Source: Cycas panzhihuaensis (taxonomy: Eukaryota; Cycadophyta). From it: a stretch of DNA of 64,000 nt. Positions 1 to 11,233 of this stretch are shown piece by piece. The stretch spans positions 116,877,741 to 116,941,740 of the forward strand of contig CM041465.1 in the NCBI GenBank assembly GCA_023213395.1, given 5' to 3'. The number at the start of each line of letters is the position of its first letter. The first letter of the stretch is position 1. The notes below the pieces were generated by a model, which saw only the letters and a program-made list of their open reading frames with translations, had not been told where the DNA came from and made no database searches. The position numbers and the translations under genes were made by a program.

Positions 1-52
1 ATACCGCACTTACCGAGTCGGTGATTCCGTATCCATTCCCGAAGCCGGAACA
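1..52 (-). repeat. Element A, terminal fragment of the downstream LTR
   Basis: The first 52 bases match the end of the LTR at 8342-8395 and end in CA, as expected for the start of a TG...CA LTR read on the minus strand. Internal sequence begins at 53. The rest of this LTR lies outside the window. Confidence 0.75.
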
Positions 53-1415
53 TCGCCTCGGCAAGCAGAGCCTCGCCGCCGAAGCCCGATGCGATGGCGA
101 CGCCGGCAACACAACTGTCGAGTACATGTGTATATAGATATATCAATCAAGATCGATCAAGAGGCAAGGGTGCCATGAGTGTCGTGGCGAACGCGTGGAT
201 CTGAAAGCGGTGGAGACAACATAGGGCCGCCATGAGCCACCGGAAACCGATCGGGAGAAAGAGACAGTGAGGGGTCGCCCCCACCACAATGAATGCAAAG
301 GAGCATGCAGGACCACGTGGGGAACAAATGGTGGGTACCATAGTTTTACCTCGTTAGCAACCCGATTTCGAGGTGCGGCAGATCGCTGAAGCGACCAACG
401 GCACCGAGGCTTGGGCGACGGAAGGCCAAGCAAGACTCGTGGACGGGCCACAGGGCGAGACAAAGGCGCCAAGGATGAGGCGAACAAGGCTATCCGCCTC
501 GGCGTTGAGAGCCCGAGGGATATCCGGATATCAACGGAAGAGAAACGGGCCAGAGGGATCCGGCTAGAAGCAAGAGTCCTCAGTGAGGGCATCGCACCCT
601 AGACTGGGTGAGATGAGACACCACAACTTGAGAGTCGCAGAGCAAAACAATGGGTCCGTGATGGAAACGAAGGGGCATCGGAAGGGCGATGGCAATGTAT
701 ACTCGGCTTCATTGTTGGTAGCCTCAGAGAGGAAGATCCCAGAGCGAGGAGATCATAACCGGAAAGGGTGCGGAGAATCCACGCCACGAAGGTTCAGGTT
801 ACTGCGCTTCCGCTTGCAGAAAGATGTAGATGACATAGGTGACACAAAATCCAAGCGGATGATCGTTGATGAAGGCAACACTTAGAAAGCAGACAACGGT
901 GGCCAAGGGTAGGAGGACCTATGAATGAGGCGCCCAGGGAGCGGGCCACACGGATGAACATGGATGGATAGTTTGGCGGAGGAAAGCACGGGCCTGTGGG
1001 GTCATATATAGGACCATATGATTGTACCCCGCAAGGACAAGCTTCCCGGAATGTATGATGACATGATTTTGATGTGTATATATGCATGGGGTGAGTGTTA
1101 TGTTGTGTAGTAGGTGATTCGTGTTATGAACATTTTATTGTATGATGCACACGTTTCCTTCCATGTATAACCACACACCTAACAGGGGCACACACACACG
1201 CCGTGAGCGGGACGACATGGAGGTGTGGGGTTAGGAAGGTATGCATACATGTCTGCAGGAGAGCATAACGGGATATGCGAAGGAAACGCCAGACAGAAAG
1301 AGGGGCAACAATGCCCCAAGCGTCCCTCCCGCTGGGAGATGCCCAAGCGAGAGGACCAAGGTTCCCGAGAGGATACGGAACGCGGGTTCCGCTGGACGAA
1401 CCAGAGAGACAAAGC
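53..1415 (-). other. Element A, 3' non-coding internal region
   Basis: No coding sequence is recognised here. The stretch from about 1030 to 1415 is homologous to element B at about 22150-22535; shared landmarks include TTTCCTTCCATGTAT, a block with CCGTGAGC and GCGAAGGAAAC. It lies between the end of the polyprotein and the LTR, so I read it as the 3' untranslated part. A clear polypurine tract next to the LTR is not evident; only a short GAGGCGA run abuts it on the minus strand. Confidence 0.6.
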
Positions 1416-1498
1416 GGGTCCATCTTAAATAGCCATTCTACACGGTGGGAAGAATGGGGACAACCTAAGATGGTAGTTTAGGCTCGCTTTCGGAGTGG
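1416..1498 (-). repeat. Single copy of the 84-bp repeat unit
   Basis: One unit holding CCATCTTAAAT, a G-rich AATGGGGACAA block, ATGGTAGTTTAGGCTCGCTTT and a short tail. The same unit occurs about six times in tandem in element B at 22539-23042. On the element's coding strand its core reads AGCCTAAACTACCAT. Confidence 0.8.
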
Positions 1499-1539
1499 CG
1501 AGGGATCGTAGAAGGGTCAAGTAAAACTTCTTAAGGAAC

Positions 1540-2320
1540 ATCCCATTAACCTTTCTCAAATTCGAGCCCCTCCGTGGTGGCTATCCTATAGGCACCATTA
1601 TCGAGAGATTCGATAATGACAAAAGGACCGACCCAAGGGTTGGAATTTGGTCAAACGGTCATGGAGATATTCGAGCTTAGTCCGAAGCTTTTCTACCTCC
1701 ATCTTGGCGGTGGCGTAAAAGCTTGGTGAAGGACGACCTCGGGCGCATGTGGTGGGCGCCAGGGAAGGGTGGTGAGGTTATGAGTGACAATCGAGAGTCG
1801 ATTCCCTTCATGTCAAGATAATCCCACGCGAAAATGTCTCGAAATTCCCGGAAGCGAAAGGGAATATTCCCTAATCTCAGAGAGAGCATTCGCCCCAACC
1901 TAAATGACCTTGCCGGGGCCAAGACTACGCCTTGAATTCCCCCCATGCATGGCATTGCCCTCTTCAAAGTGAAGAGGGCAAGATCAACAGGAGGAGGAGG
2001 AATAGGAGAGGGATCTCGAGGCGGATCCGATCGCAAGGATCTTCCAAGGACCGAGCGGTGGTGACCGAAGGCGATTAGGTGCAAGGCCCGCTTAGTGCTC
2101 AAGAGGTTCATCATCCTCGAAATAGTCCACTCCATGGATGACCCTATTTCGAGTAGGAGAAGCGCTAAGGAAAGGGAGCAACGGGATGGGTGATCATCGG
2201 ATCGCTCAACTCTTTCATGGAAAAGGAAAAGAAAGAGGCTCTCCTCGAGGAGCGAAAGGCAATTCCTCAAAACCATCACTGCGAGGGTAATGAAAAGAAG
2301 AGCCAGGCGGGTCAAGACGA
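1540..2320 (-). pseudogene. Element A polyprotein tail: pre-RT linker fused to integrase C-terminus
   Basis: Read on the minus strand, about 1700-1870 encodes FRDIFAWDYLDMKGID, the conserved linker found just before reverse transcriptase in Ty3/gypsy polyproteins (family consensus like FKDVFAWSYEDMPGLD). Within about 100 bases the reading, after a frame change, becomes KLRTKLEYLHDRLTKFQP and, after another, WVGPFVIIESLDNGAYRIAT and NGMFLKKFY. The last parts resemble the C-terminal tail of integrase, where a GPF...GAYRL...LKKFY pattern is usual. Reverse transcriptase, RNase H and the integrase core, which normally occupy more than 2 kb between these two landmarks, are absent. Linker homology is strong; the integrase-tail assignment is good but rests on short motifs. 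Confidence 0.7.
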
Positions 2321-2460
2321 GGCGATGGTGTGTGACACTGACGAGGGGCTAGTCTCACCAACGAGAGAGGTTCCAAACGAGGGTCTAGAGGAGATGTGCA
2401 CGCCTATCATGCCAAGGAAAGAAATGGGTGGAGACAACCTCGTCTCGCTCAAGTGATTCA

Positions 2461-3390
2461 TCATCGAACGAGCAAGGTACCCATAACTCCCGACGCCAAT
2501 AGGGGCAAAGCGTGCGAGACTAGGAAAGGAAGATGTGGGATCTTCTTCCGACGGATTGGGTATACCAATTGAACAAGCCGAGGCGTGAGTGGGTGAACCT
2601 TGGTTTGCCGAATTGGCATAACGAGTTTGTTTGGCAAAAGGGCGTTCACGGAACCACTCTCATTCGTCCGTCATGGGCCAATTTAAGTTGTCCCAAAGGG
2701 TCGAACACACGGCTCCCATTTGGTCGAGCCATGGGCGACCTGGAAGGAGGTTGTAATCCACGTCAACGTCGAGGACTACAACATCGGCAAGGACGGTTTT
2801 GTCCCCAAGGGTGAGCGGAATCGCGACAGATCCGAAAGGGGTCTTCGCCACCGTCATACCCTTGGCATCGCCGAGGAACAGGTTCCATATGAGAGATACC
2901 AAGCTCTTGCATAACATGCAAGGGCATGGCATCGATGTAAGAGCCGCTGTCGACAACAGTTCTTCTGAGGGTACAATCAGCGATCGATCGTGATGGTGAA
3001 TGGGAAGTTCCACCGACGTTCCTGCTCACCGTGGCGGAGGAAGATCCTTAGGATCGAAGGAAATAGTGGGTCCGCCACTGGGCGACGCCCAAAGCGTGAC
3101 AGCACATCTCCCGATCCTAAAGCTTCCAGAGGAGGGCCCGCTGCTCGGGACAACTCCTCAGAACGTCCATCAAGGACATTCCAGCTGCAACAGTATGGAG
3201 CTCGTCCATGACGGAGAAGGGTTTACCCTTCCTGGGTTGGGTAAGTGCCCTTGAAAGTCGTAACGACCCGGCGCACGTGAATAGCCTTGGGAAAGAGGGA
3301 TTTGAGGAAGGGTCTCGGAAGGGGATCGGAAGGAGCTAAGAACCCAGCAGCCCCGCCGCCTTAGCAGCTTGAGATCGCGTAAGGGCAAAA
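2461..3390 (-). pseudogene. Element A aspartic protease region
   Basis: A retroviral-type aspartic protease, which would cut the Gag polyprotein. On the minus strand one frame holds RRTVVDSGSYIDAMPLHVM, with the catalytic D-S-G triplet, near 2900-3000. A neighbouring frame holds GMTVAKTPFGSVAIPLTLG and then VLDVDVDYNLLPGRPWL near 2720-2850, the conserved hydrophobic-YN-LLGRPWL flap and C-terminal motif. The two halves lie in different frames, so at least one frameshift separates them. Elements B and F carry the same region. The frameshift may be real decay or a consensus error. Confidence 0.75.
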
Positions 3391-3559
3391 AGTCGGAGTT
3401 GCTCGAGCAATCGAATCACCTTCTTCCCCTATTCCGGGTCGTGAAGGAGACGAGTACTGGCCGGAGAACGAGAAGAGGAAGAAGAGTTCGCCCTTCCCTT
3501 TGTCGCGGAAGGGCGGGGATCGTGTGATCTTCCTGCTACTATTGTTCTTGGTTTGGGGT

Positions 3560-5609
3560 TGCGATCACGTTCCCCATGTTTAGGGAACGGATCCCCGTGA
3601 ACAAAGTTGGTCTAGATTAGGCCTTGAGGCCCGTTTGGGAGAGGAATCGCGTCGAGGGGCATCCTTTGGATGCTGGGCCCTACAACGTGAATCGTCATGG
3701 AAGCAATCCCCATGAATGGAACACCACTTCTTCTCAAGCGGAGGGTCGGACCTTCTCACTTGGGAGGACTGGGCGTTCCCATTCCTGGGAAGAGGAGCTT
3801 GGGTAGTTTGTTGGACTTGTTTGTTTGAAGTAGGAGACGAAGGACCTTGAAGCTTGAGCTCCTTCGTCGTACGCTCGAACGAGCGTATAGCTGAGGTGAG
3901 GGGATCTAAGGTCCTCTTGGTAGGATGAGAGGAAGACCGCGTCGGCTGAGAAGGTTTAGTGTCTTTGGTAGGGGGTGGTGCCTCACGGCGTTGTGAGGGC
4001 TTAAGAGGTTTCTTGAGACCAGCTTGGATCTCAATAGCCTCCAACGCCAAGCACTTGGCGATCGCGGAATCACACGTGGTCGCCCCCATATTGAGGACTT
4101 CCACGTGGACTTCGGGACGAAGTGCATTGACAAACAGTCCCGCTCTCCTCCTGGGCAAAGTCGCCTTGGTGGAGTGAAGCAGATCGTGGAATCGCCGCAC
4201 AAAGTCACGATTCATCTCATCGTGACCTTGTTTGAGCGAGAGAAGGGATTTCATCCCGCTCTCGAATGGGCGAGCTACATCAAAGTAATTGATGAACTCG
4301 CCCACCAATTCCGGAATGAATAGTCGAGTGGGCAGGGAGATGATAAAACCATTTAAGGGCGTCACCCTGCAAGGATCGAGGAAAGAGTTTCATCAAAATA
4401 TGGTCGTAAGCCCGATGTCGATGCATGCCATAGAGAAACTACGGACATGCTCCGGCCGTCTCTTGACGAAGTCCCATCGAATCTAGGAACTTCAGGAGGA
4501 TGAGGCGGCAAGTTGGTTCGCAACGCCTCAACCGAGAGAGGGGTTGACCTAAAGTCCACGAAGGGGCGCGCCCTTGCCTGAACCGTAGGATCAACGAACA
4601 TCGAGAAGTAGGCGCGCAAGGAGCGGATGGGGGTAGGACACCCATCCCTCCTTGAGGAACCACCCCTTGCTGACAAGGGGCGGGAAAAAGGGTGCCTTGG
4701 AAGGGAGTCAGATTCCCTTGCGAAGGCACAACGGATGGAACTGCATTGGATGGCGGACAAGAGGGATGCGGAACCGGGTTCTGCCCATACGGGCCACCCG
4801 TAGGTGGGGCCATTCCGTATGGGTGTAGCGGATCCACCCCATAAACAGGAAGACGGCTTCCCCTACCCTGCCCCCAAGGTTGAGAAGTATACCCTGGGGG
4901 AACGTAGAAAGAAGCACCAACGCGCTGGGTTGGAGGATGCGTGGGAACGAATCCCACCGACCGGTACCGGAAGGCTAGCAGGGCGACTAGGCCTACTAGG
5001 AGCAGCATGTGCCAGATTGGGAGACGGCACATTAGTTGGATCGGGAATGGGTATGCTAACCCCCAGCTGAGGGACAGACACACCGTGAGAAGGCCCTAAG
5101 GCATTAGGGCCTTGATAAGGGATGGAAGGTGCCACACGTGCCCCCACTGCAGGAAACGAATGGGGCGACGCCAGAGGCACGAAAGGGTTTGTTGTCACAG
5201 AAAGGCGACGAGGATGAAGCGTGAGGGGAAGAGCAGGAGGAAGAGGCTCCCCGCAAGACACCCTCAAGCCATTCGGACGTGGTTGAGAGCATGCCGCACG
5301 GCATCCGTCAAGAGCCTCAAGCACGTCAGTGAGGAGTCCCCACATACCCATAAGAGGTGATCGGGACCTCGAACAAGGCATGTCCATCCAAGGTTCCTCA
5401 TAAAAATCGCCCACTGCGTGGCAATCCTCAGGAGGAACGGATCCCTCTACGGCGTGGGTAGAAGGATGGGGAGCACAAGAAAGGTGTTGATCGATCGGAT
5501 AGTAAAAGGAGTCGTCACCCTCTTGGGTGGACTCCGGAATGACAGAAGGAAGAGCTTGGGTTTCCATAACCGAAGCGTGGTAGGTCCAATCGGAAGAGTA
5601 CCCTTCCAT
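3560..5609 (-). pseudogene. Element A gag
   Basis: Gag forms the virus-like particle that packages element RNA. The likely start is the ATG at 5609 (MEGYSSDWTYHASVMET), which aligns with a start in element B at 26594. A proline- and glycine-rich N-terminal third (PPTGGPYGQNPVPHP) is followed by RPFVDFRSTPLSVE, then the retrotransposon gag core with FINYFDVARPFESGMKSL and DEMNRDFVRRFHDLLHS, and a basic C-terminus with a zinc-knuckle-like WCSIHGDCFHDDSRCRAQ. The reading is spread over three frames (about 4863-5609, 4439-4860 and 3580-4365), so it is interrupted as given. Homology to the gags of elements B and F is clear. Confidence 0.8.
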
Positions 5610-5848
5610 AGTCGGATCAGGATCCGACGAGGCAAGAAGGCTATACTCGGGGTCTTCTAACAAAGGAGGTAGACCGCAAACGACGAGAGAAACGCGCAGA
5701 TGCAAGGTCGGCGACGATGTCAGGAAAAGAGAAGGAATGGTATAACACGCAGCGTTGGGGCGCCCAACGTGGAGGTCAAGATGTATAGAAAGGATCACAC
5801 AGAGTAGCGAAACCAACCGAAGAGAGCGAGACTAGCTCCCCTTACCGG

Positions 5849-5866
5849 GCACCCAGATGGTCGCCA
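5849..5866 (-). other. Element A primer-binding site
   Basis: One base inside the upstream LTR, the minus strand reads TGGCGACCATCTGGGTGC. Element B has TGGCGACCATC at the same place. Primer sites beginning TGGCGAC are known in large Tat/Ogre-type elements and are usually assigned to tRNA-Arg. The start fits; the downstream bases were not matched to a tRNA. Confidence 0.45.
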
Positions 5867-5867
5867 T

Positions 5868-8395
5868 TGACGCCAGCTGGGATAACCACCGACCGGAGCG
5901 CGGGAGAGATGGTGACGAAAGCGGAGGAAGTGGAACCTACAAGGCAAGCAACCACGCAGGCGCCTGCGGCGCCGAGCGAGTTCGGGATCCGCAATGGAGT
6001 ATGGCTACTCTTGGGTGACCCTTCGCCTCGAGCGAAGGGCGAAGATACGTAGGACGAACCCGGGTTGACCTGGGAGTAGGCCCCTCCCACCCTTGGGTGG
6101 CCAGAAGGGAGAGAGAAAGAACCTAACAAGGATAGGCCAAGAACAATCCTATGCAATCTAACCGGGTATACGAGCGATGCGGGAAGCAAGGCGCTCGCGC
6201 GGTTAAGGAAGAGGGAGGAAGGGTAAGGGAGAAGAAGACTCCTACAACCTTTCCTACGAATAACAAAAGTACATGCAACAAGGCAAACAAATCGCAAACC
6301 AATACAAAAAGGCAATTTTCCCTTTTAATCTTTCGATGTTCTAATTACTAGGAAAAGAATAAAAGAAGGAAAAAAGACCAGGGGTAGCGAAGAGGAACGG
6401 AGCGTGCACTGGGTCAAGGCGTGAGATGGCGTAGCCTTCAGAAGAGCACCCAACCACTCTGCGGCAACAGATCGGATGTGAAATGTGGCGGCGAAAAAGG
6501 GGCTTCCTTACCTTCCCGGAAAAATAAATGCGATAATCAAGGAAGGAAAGAAACGCTAACTAGCAAATGAGATAGCATAAAATATGACACATGCAAGGGA
6601 CGCCACGGTGGAAGGGGCAACGGCAACGCGTTCTCCGTGGCCCCGAGTACTGTAGCAACAAAGGTCTCCTCCCGCCGAGGGGAGACACCTATATGCAACA
6701 CAAAGATCTAGCAATATATGTCTAACAACATAAACGAGTCTAAATGTACATGCATCAATGTTAGTCCAATAAGGAAATACCAAAAAGAACGATCCAAATG
6801 AAAGGAAACAACAAGGTAAGCCTCGAGTGGCCTCATCGCGCAAATGGTGCCCAAACCTCTCCCCAAGAGCCACGGGCGTGAGGAGAAAGTCGAGACTCAA
6901 GGGTGGAAAGCTACCGCAAGAAGGGGCAAGAAAGACCAAGACACCCACGGGAACCGGATGCTACGGGAGCAAACCTGCAACCGGGAGCAAAGGTGGAGCA
7001 GAACCCACGGTTGGGGCCTATGGATGGCACCCAAACTGAATAAAGGGTCCCAAATCAGCGCAACTTGTCACCGGGTTTGGGCAACCAAGGAGCCTTCAAC
7101 CCTTGTTTGCAAGCCAAGAGTAGCACGGGCGAGAGGGAGGCTTTGAGGGCTTTGAGCCGCTAGGGAGCGTGGCGGTGGTGCGAATCCACCCAGCTCTGTC
7201 CAAAGCCTATGCAACCCCTCAACGCCACTGCCTTGACAAAGAACGCAGTAAGAAGCAGAGGGAGAGTGGTGCAGCCTCCTCAAGAGGGAGGAAAACCAAC
7301 TCTCAAGCAACAAATGAAAACAAATAAGTCAAGTGTAGATATCACCAAAACAAATACAAAGTGAAGAGTACACGGAAAGGGAGGCTAGGGATTTGCCACC
7401 CAAAAGATACAAGAAGGGCCGGAACAAATGCCAGATCTGAATAGAAGGTGCCAGGGGCCTGCTATGGAGGTGGAACGGAAACACTGCAAACGGGAGCTCG
7501 TGGATCGCTGGTAGAAAAAATGGAAACCGCTTCAAAGGAGCCCTCCAAGGCGTTTGAGGGCCGAGAGAATGTCTCACCAAGCCAAAGGAGAGTCAAGGCT
7601 GTATGAAGAGTGCAGTCCGATTGTTGCAAAACAACATAAGAGAGCAGAGCAGGAGAGTGTTCCTCTTGAGAGTAAATCCAAAAGTGAGCCAAAAGATCCA
7701 AAAAACGAGCCAAAAGATGTTTAAGTACTAAAGCAAAACCCTAAAGCACGCGAATAGGTACTACCGGGAGGGAGATAAGGCGCGAACCACGTGGCAGTTT
7801 CGCAATAAATGCGAAATTGCCACGGATTTTAAAACAAACAGAGACAGTCGTCACGGAAACTTTAGCAGATCTGCTGAATATTCCAGTGATCTGGCGAAAA
7901 TTTGGCAGATCTGCGAAGATCACGGCAGATCTGAAGATTACGGCAGTATGCACTGAGAGACAAATGGGGCCCGCCAACCGGTCCAGGTGGGGCAAACGGT
8001 AAAAGGCTAAAGGACAACTAAAACACCCACCCGGAGCAAACAAGCCAAGAAACGGGCCCACGGGAGCGTAAATAGGCCCCAAATGAGGTGGCAAGCTAAC
8101 CAAGCGACGATGAGGCATCACACGGTGGAGGTGGCGCAAACCCCATGGGATCCGGGAGAGAGGAGGGCGATCACGGAAGTAATGTCGGTCACCAAGGTGC
8201 CACACTCGCTAAGAGTGTGCCCCGCTATAGTCGTCATAGGCTAAACATAGGTGTGGACGACGACCAGCCGCCCACAAAGTCATACGCATGCAAATATGTA
8301 AGGCATAATCAAGACATAAAAGTGATGATAATGCTAGAGACATACCGCACTTACTCGAGTCGGTGATTCCAGTATCCATTCCTAAGCCGGAAGCA
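5868..8395 (-). repeat. Element A upstream LTR, 2528 bp
   Basis: Bounded by TG at 5868 and CA at 8394-8395. Its right end repeats the first 52 bases of the window. It is close in length to the LTRs of element B (2518 and 2535 bp) and shares scattered blocks with them, such as a CCCACCCTTGGGTGGCC-like segment and GGCGCCGAGCG, but is strongly diverged. It encodes nothing recognisable; open frames on either strand are incidental. Confidence 0.75.
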
Positions 8396-8721
8396 AATCA
8401 TTTATGTAGATTAATTATGTGACCTTAGGATATATTATTATCATTAGTCTCTTAATAAAATGTACTTTATGTGCATTTAGATGTAATTTCGAGTTCATGT
8501 CATTAGGCAGGAAAATCCTAACCCTAATGCTCACCCTCAATAATAAAAGGAGAAATCTCAAGGAGGGAGTCATTATTTATTCTTACCTCTAAGCTTTCTC
8601 TCATATCTTGTTTCATCTTCTTTTTCATTCTCCATTGCCATTGTGTGTATGTGAGTGATTTATCTCCTAGATCCATCATTCCTTCAAATATAGGGAAAGC
8701 TTTCCAAATTTTAGTTATCGA
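8396..8721. other. AT-rich flank between element A and the copia remnant
   Basis: AT-rich sequence with no coding match. It may be the remains of the copia element's own 5' LTR, since integrase homology begins directly after it, but it does not match the sequence after the copia polypurine tract, so this is not supported. Confidence 0.4.
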
Positions 8722-9430
8722 GTAACTGGTCCACTTCAACTAGTCCATATAGATATATATAGTCCTATGGATGTCCCATCATTAGCAGGTGCATGTTATT
8801 TCATTATATTCATTGATGACTACACTAGGAAGACATGGGTATTCTTCTTTAAGTTCAAATTAGATTCTTTTCAATACTTTATTGACTTTAAAACCTTTAT
8901 GGAGCAATAAATTGGGCATAAACTCCTCTCTCTAAGATTTGATAGTGGGGGAGAATTTATCTCCAATGAATTTAAGGTACATTGTACACATTATGGGATC
9001 AAAAGGTAGCTCACCAATCCCTACATCCTACAACAAAACAGTGTAGTAGAAAGGAAAAATCGTACCATTATCAAAATGGCAAGGTGCATGTTGAAGGATA
9101 AAAACTTGGACCATGAGTTTTAGGCAGAAGTAGTTCATACATCCGTCTATCTCCTTAATAGGTGCTCCACCAAATCCCTAAGGTGGAAGATACCTGAAGA
9201 AGATTAGATAGGCTATAAGCCATACATATATCACTTAAGAGTCATTAGGTGCCTACCCCATATATATGTTCTTGACCAAAGAAGATCTAAGTTGAATGAC
9301 AATAGTATCAACTGCATATTTCTTGGTTATAGTAAAACTTCTAAATCATACAAAGTCTATGATCCTAAGTCAAAGAGGGTCATGTTGAGTATAAATGTTA
9401 AATTTCAGGAATATGCTTATTATCAAGACA
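8722..9430 (+). pseudogene. Copia integrase (degenerate)
   Basis: Integrase would insert the cDNA copy into the genome. One frame reads, with stops, MDVPSLAGACYFIIFIDDYT, LRFDSGGEFISNEF (the second catalytic Asp), QQNSVVERKNRTIIKMARC (containing the catalytic Glu) and later CIFLGYSKTSKSYKVYDP, all standard copia integrase landmarks. The N-terminal HHCC zinc finger is absent. Stops at IKR*LTNPY (normally Gln) and HEF*AEVV (normally Trp) fit C-to-T decay. Not functional. Confidence 0.85.
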
Positions 9431-9579
9431 ATTAAGAAAAGAAGAAAGAGGTAATAATCAATTTTGACAAGTCCACTAAATCAAAATATATACATCACGT
9501 GTTTGACTCTAGATGAGTCATCAATGAACCAAGTGGGGAGGGAACCTCTTCTCAACCTCCAGCATAAAATCTTCCAAAA

Positions 9580-11180
9580 TGGGTTCAAAGGAATCATGAT
9601 GTAGGTAACATTTTGGACAACAATCGAAGATCCACTCGCTCACATAGGGTAAACTTTACCCTCATAAGCAAAGTTTTGGAGTCCCATAAGCCTCAATTTT
9701 TTTATGAGGCTAATACACATGCTTCTTAAAGAAAGGCGATGGAAGATCGATATCACTCAATTATTAAAAGTGACACTTGGGAATTGGTTAACTTATCTAT
9801 AAATAAAAGAGTAATTGGTGCTAAGTGGATCTATAAAACTAAGTTTTACTCTAACGAATCAATCAATAAATACAATGCTAGATTGGTCGCTAAAGATTAT
9901 GCCCAAAGAGAAGACATAGATTATAATGAAACATTTGCTCATGTTGCTCGAATAGAAACAGTTCAAATGATGATGAGATTGGCAGCCCAAATGGGATATA
10001 AAGTCTATCAAATGGATGTTAAAAGTGCTTTCCTCAATGGTTATGTTAAAGAGGATATATATGTCTCTCAATCCCTCAATTTTGAAGTCAGGGAGGAAGA
10101 ACACAAAGTGTACAAACTCAAAAAAAAGGTATTGTATGGTTTGAAACAAACACCTAGGGCTTGGTATTCCCAAATTGGTAAATACTTTAGAGATCAAGAC
10201 TTTGAAAGATCTAAAGCAGACCCAAATCTCTATATCAAAATGAAGGGAGATTTTATCATAATTGTAGGACTCTATGTAGATGATCTTGTCTACACTGGAA
10301 ATGACTCTCATATTTTATGAAACTTTAAGCAAGTCATGTGTAAGGAGTTTGAAATGACAGATTTGGGATTAATGCATTACTTCCTAGGTTTGGAGGTATG
10401 GCAAGATAAGAATGGTATCTTCATCTCCTAATGAAAATATACCTTAGATTTATTACAAAAGTTCAAGATGACTGAATGCAAATCATTAGCAACTCCAGTA
10501 GAAATTAGAATTAAGTTTCCAAATTAGATGACTGTGCACCAATTGATCCTACACTCTATAGACAACTAATCAACAACTTGATCTACTTGACATCCATTCA
10601 AATAGACATAACGCATTCAGTTAATGTTGTATCCATATTCATGCAAGACTCGAAGACTACTCATTGGCAAGTAGCCAAAAGAATTCTCCGTTATCTTAAA
10701 AGCACTTCAGAATATGAGCTATATTATAAAGCCTTATCAAACTTTCAGTTGATAGGCTATACAGATTTAGATTGAGCAGGTGACATTGATGATAAAAAAT
10801 CAACTTCAAGTTATATGTTCAGTATGGGTTCGACAGTTGTAGCATGGAGCACACTAAAAAACAAAATACAATTTCCCTATATATAGCTAAAGCAGAATAT
10901 AAAGCAGCAGTTGTTAGCGCATGTGAAATAATGTAGTTAAGAAGACTATTGTAAGACTTTCAACTAAAATAGAAAGGGCCTATAAGAATTTGGTGTGATA
11001 ATCAAAGTACAAAACAGATGGCAAAGAACCTAGTTTTCCATGACTAAACAAAACATATTAAGATGTAGCATCACTTTATAAAAGAGCTAGTACAAGTAGG
11101 AGAAATTGAATTGGCATATTATAGCATTTAAGACCAAGTAGCAGACATCTTCACGAAAGTATTGGCTAAAATCAAATTTT
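9580..11180 (+). pseudogene. Copia reverse transcriptase and RNase H (degenerate)
   Basis: The longest intact piece, 9739-10320 (193 residues), carries IGAKWIYKTKF, ARLVAKDYAQREDIDYNETF, VYQMDVKSAFLNGYVKEDI and the catalytic LYVDDLVYTGND, all typical of the copia RVT_2 domain. The frame continues past a stop to EFEMTDLGLMHYFLGLEV, then shifts to ITHSVNVVSIFMQDS and RILRYLKSTSEYELYY, and reaches RNase H at YTDLD*AGDIDDKKSTSSYM, where a stop replaces the usual Trp. A final HFIKELVQVGEIELAYY-like stretch and ADIFTK lie near 11070-11155. Several stops and frameshifts make it inactive. Confidence 0.9.
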
Positions 11181-11233
11181 AGAAATTTAGAGACAAGTTA
11201 GGAGTTCTTTACATTAGTCATTATGGGGGAGAA

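Larger units (their letters stand above)
1..8395 (-). mobile_element. Element A: gag-protease LTR retrotransposon, cut by the window edge
   Basis: The element reads on the minus strand. The last 52 bases of its downstream LTR are at the left edge, the internal region is 53-5867 and the upstream LTR is 5868-8395. The left-edge sequence recurs at 8342-8395 with few changes, which defines the LTR. The interior encodes gag, a retroviral-type aspartic protease and a short polyprotein tail, but no reverse transcriptase, RNase H or integrase core. It is much more GC-rich than the AT-rich DNA to its right. Element B at 19289-29393 is a diverged relative with the same order. By inference it is non-autonomous. 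The target duplication cannot be tested because the left flank is outside the window. Confidence 0.85.

Noticed and set aside
5868-8395. Several 80-150 residue open frames inside the LTR of element A
   Set aside because: The region is an LTR defined by its repeated ends; the frames lack motifs and have no counterpart in the LTRs of element B.
8524-8739. Minus-strand 71-residue frame before the copia integrase
   Set aside because: Integrase homology begins at its right end on the plus strand and the antisense peptide has no recognisable feature.
9859-10311. Minus-strand 150-residue frame
   Set aside because: It is the antisense shadow of the copia reverse transcriptase, which has clear motifs on the plus strand.
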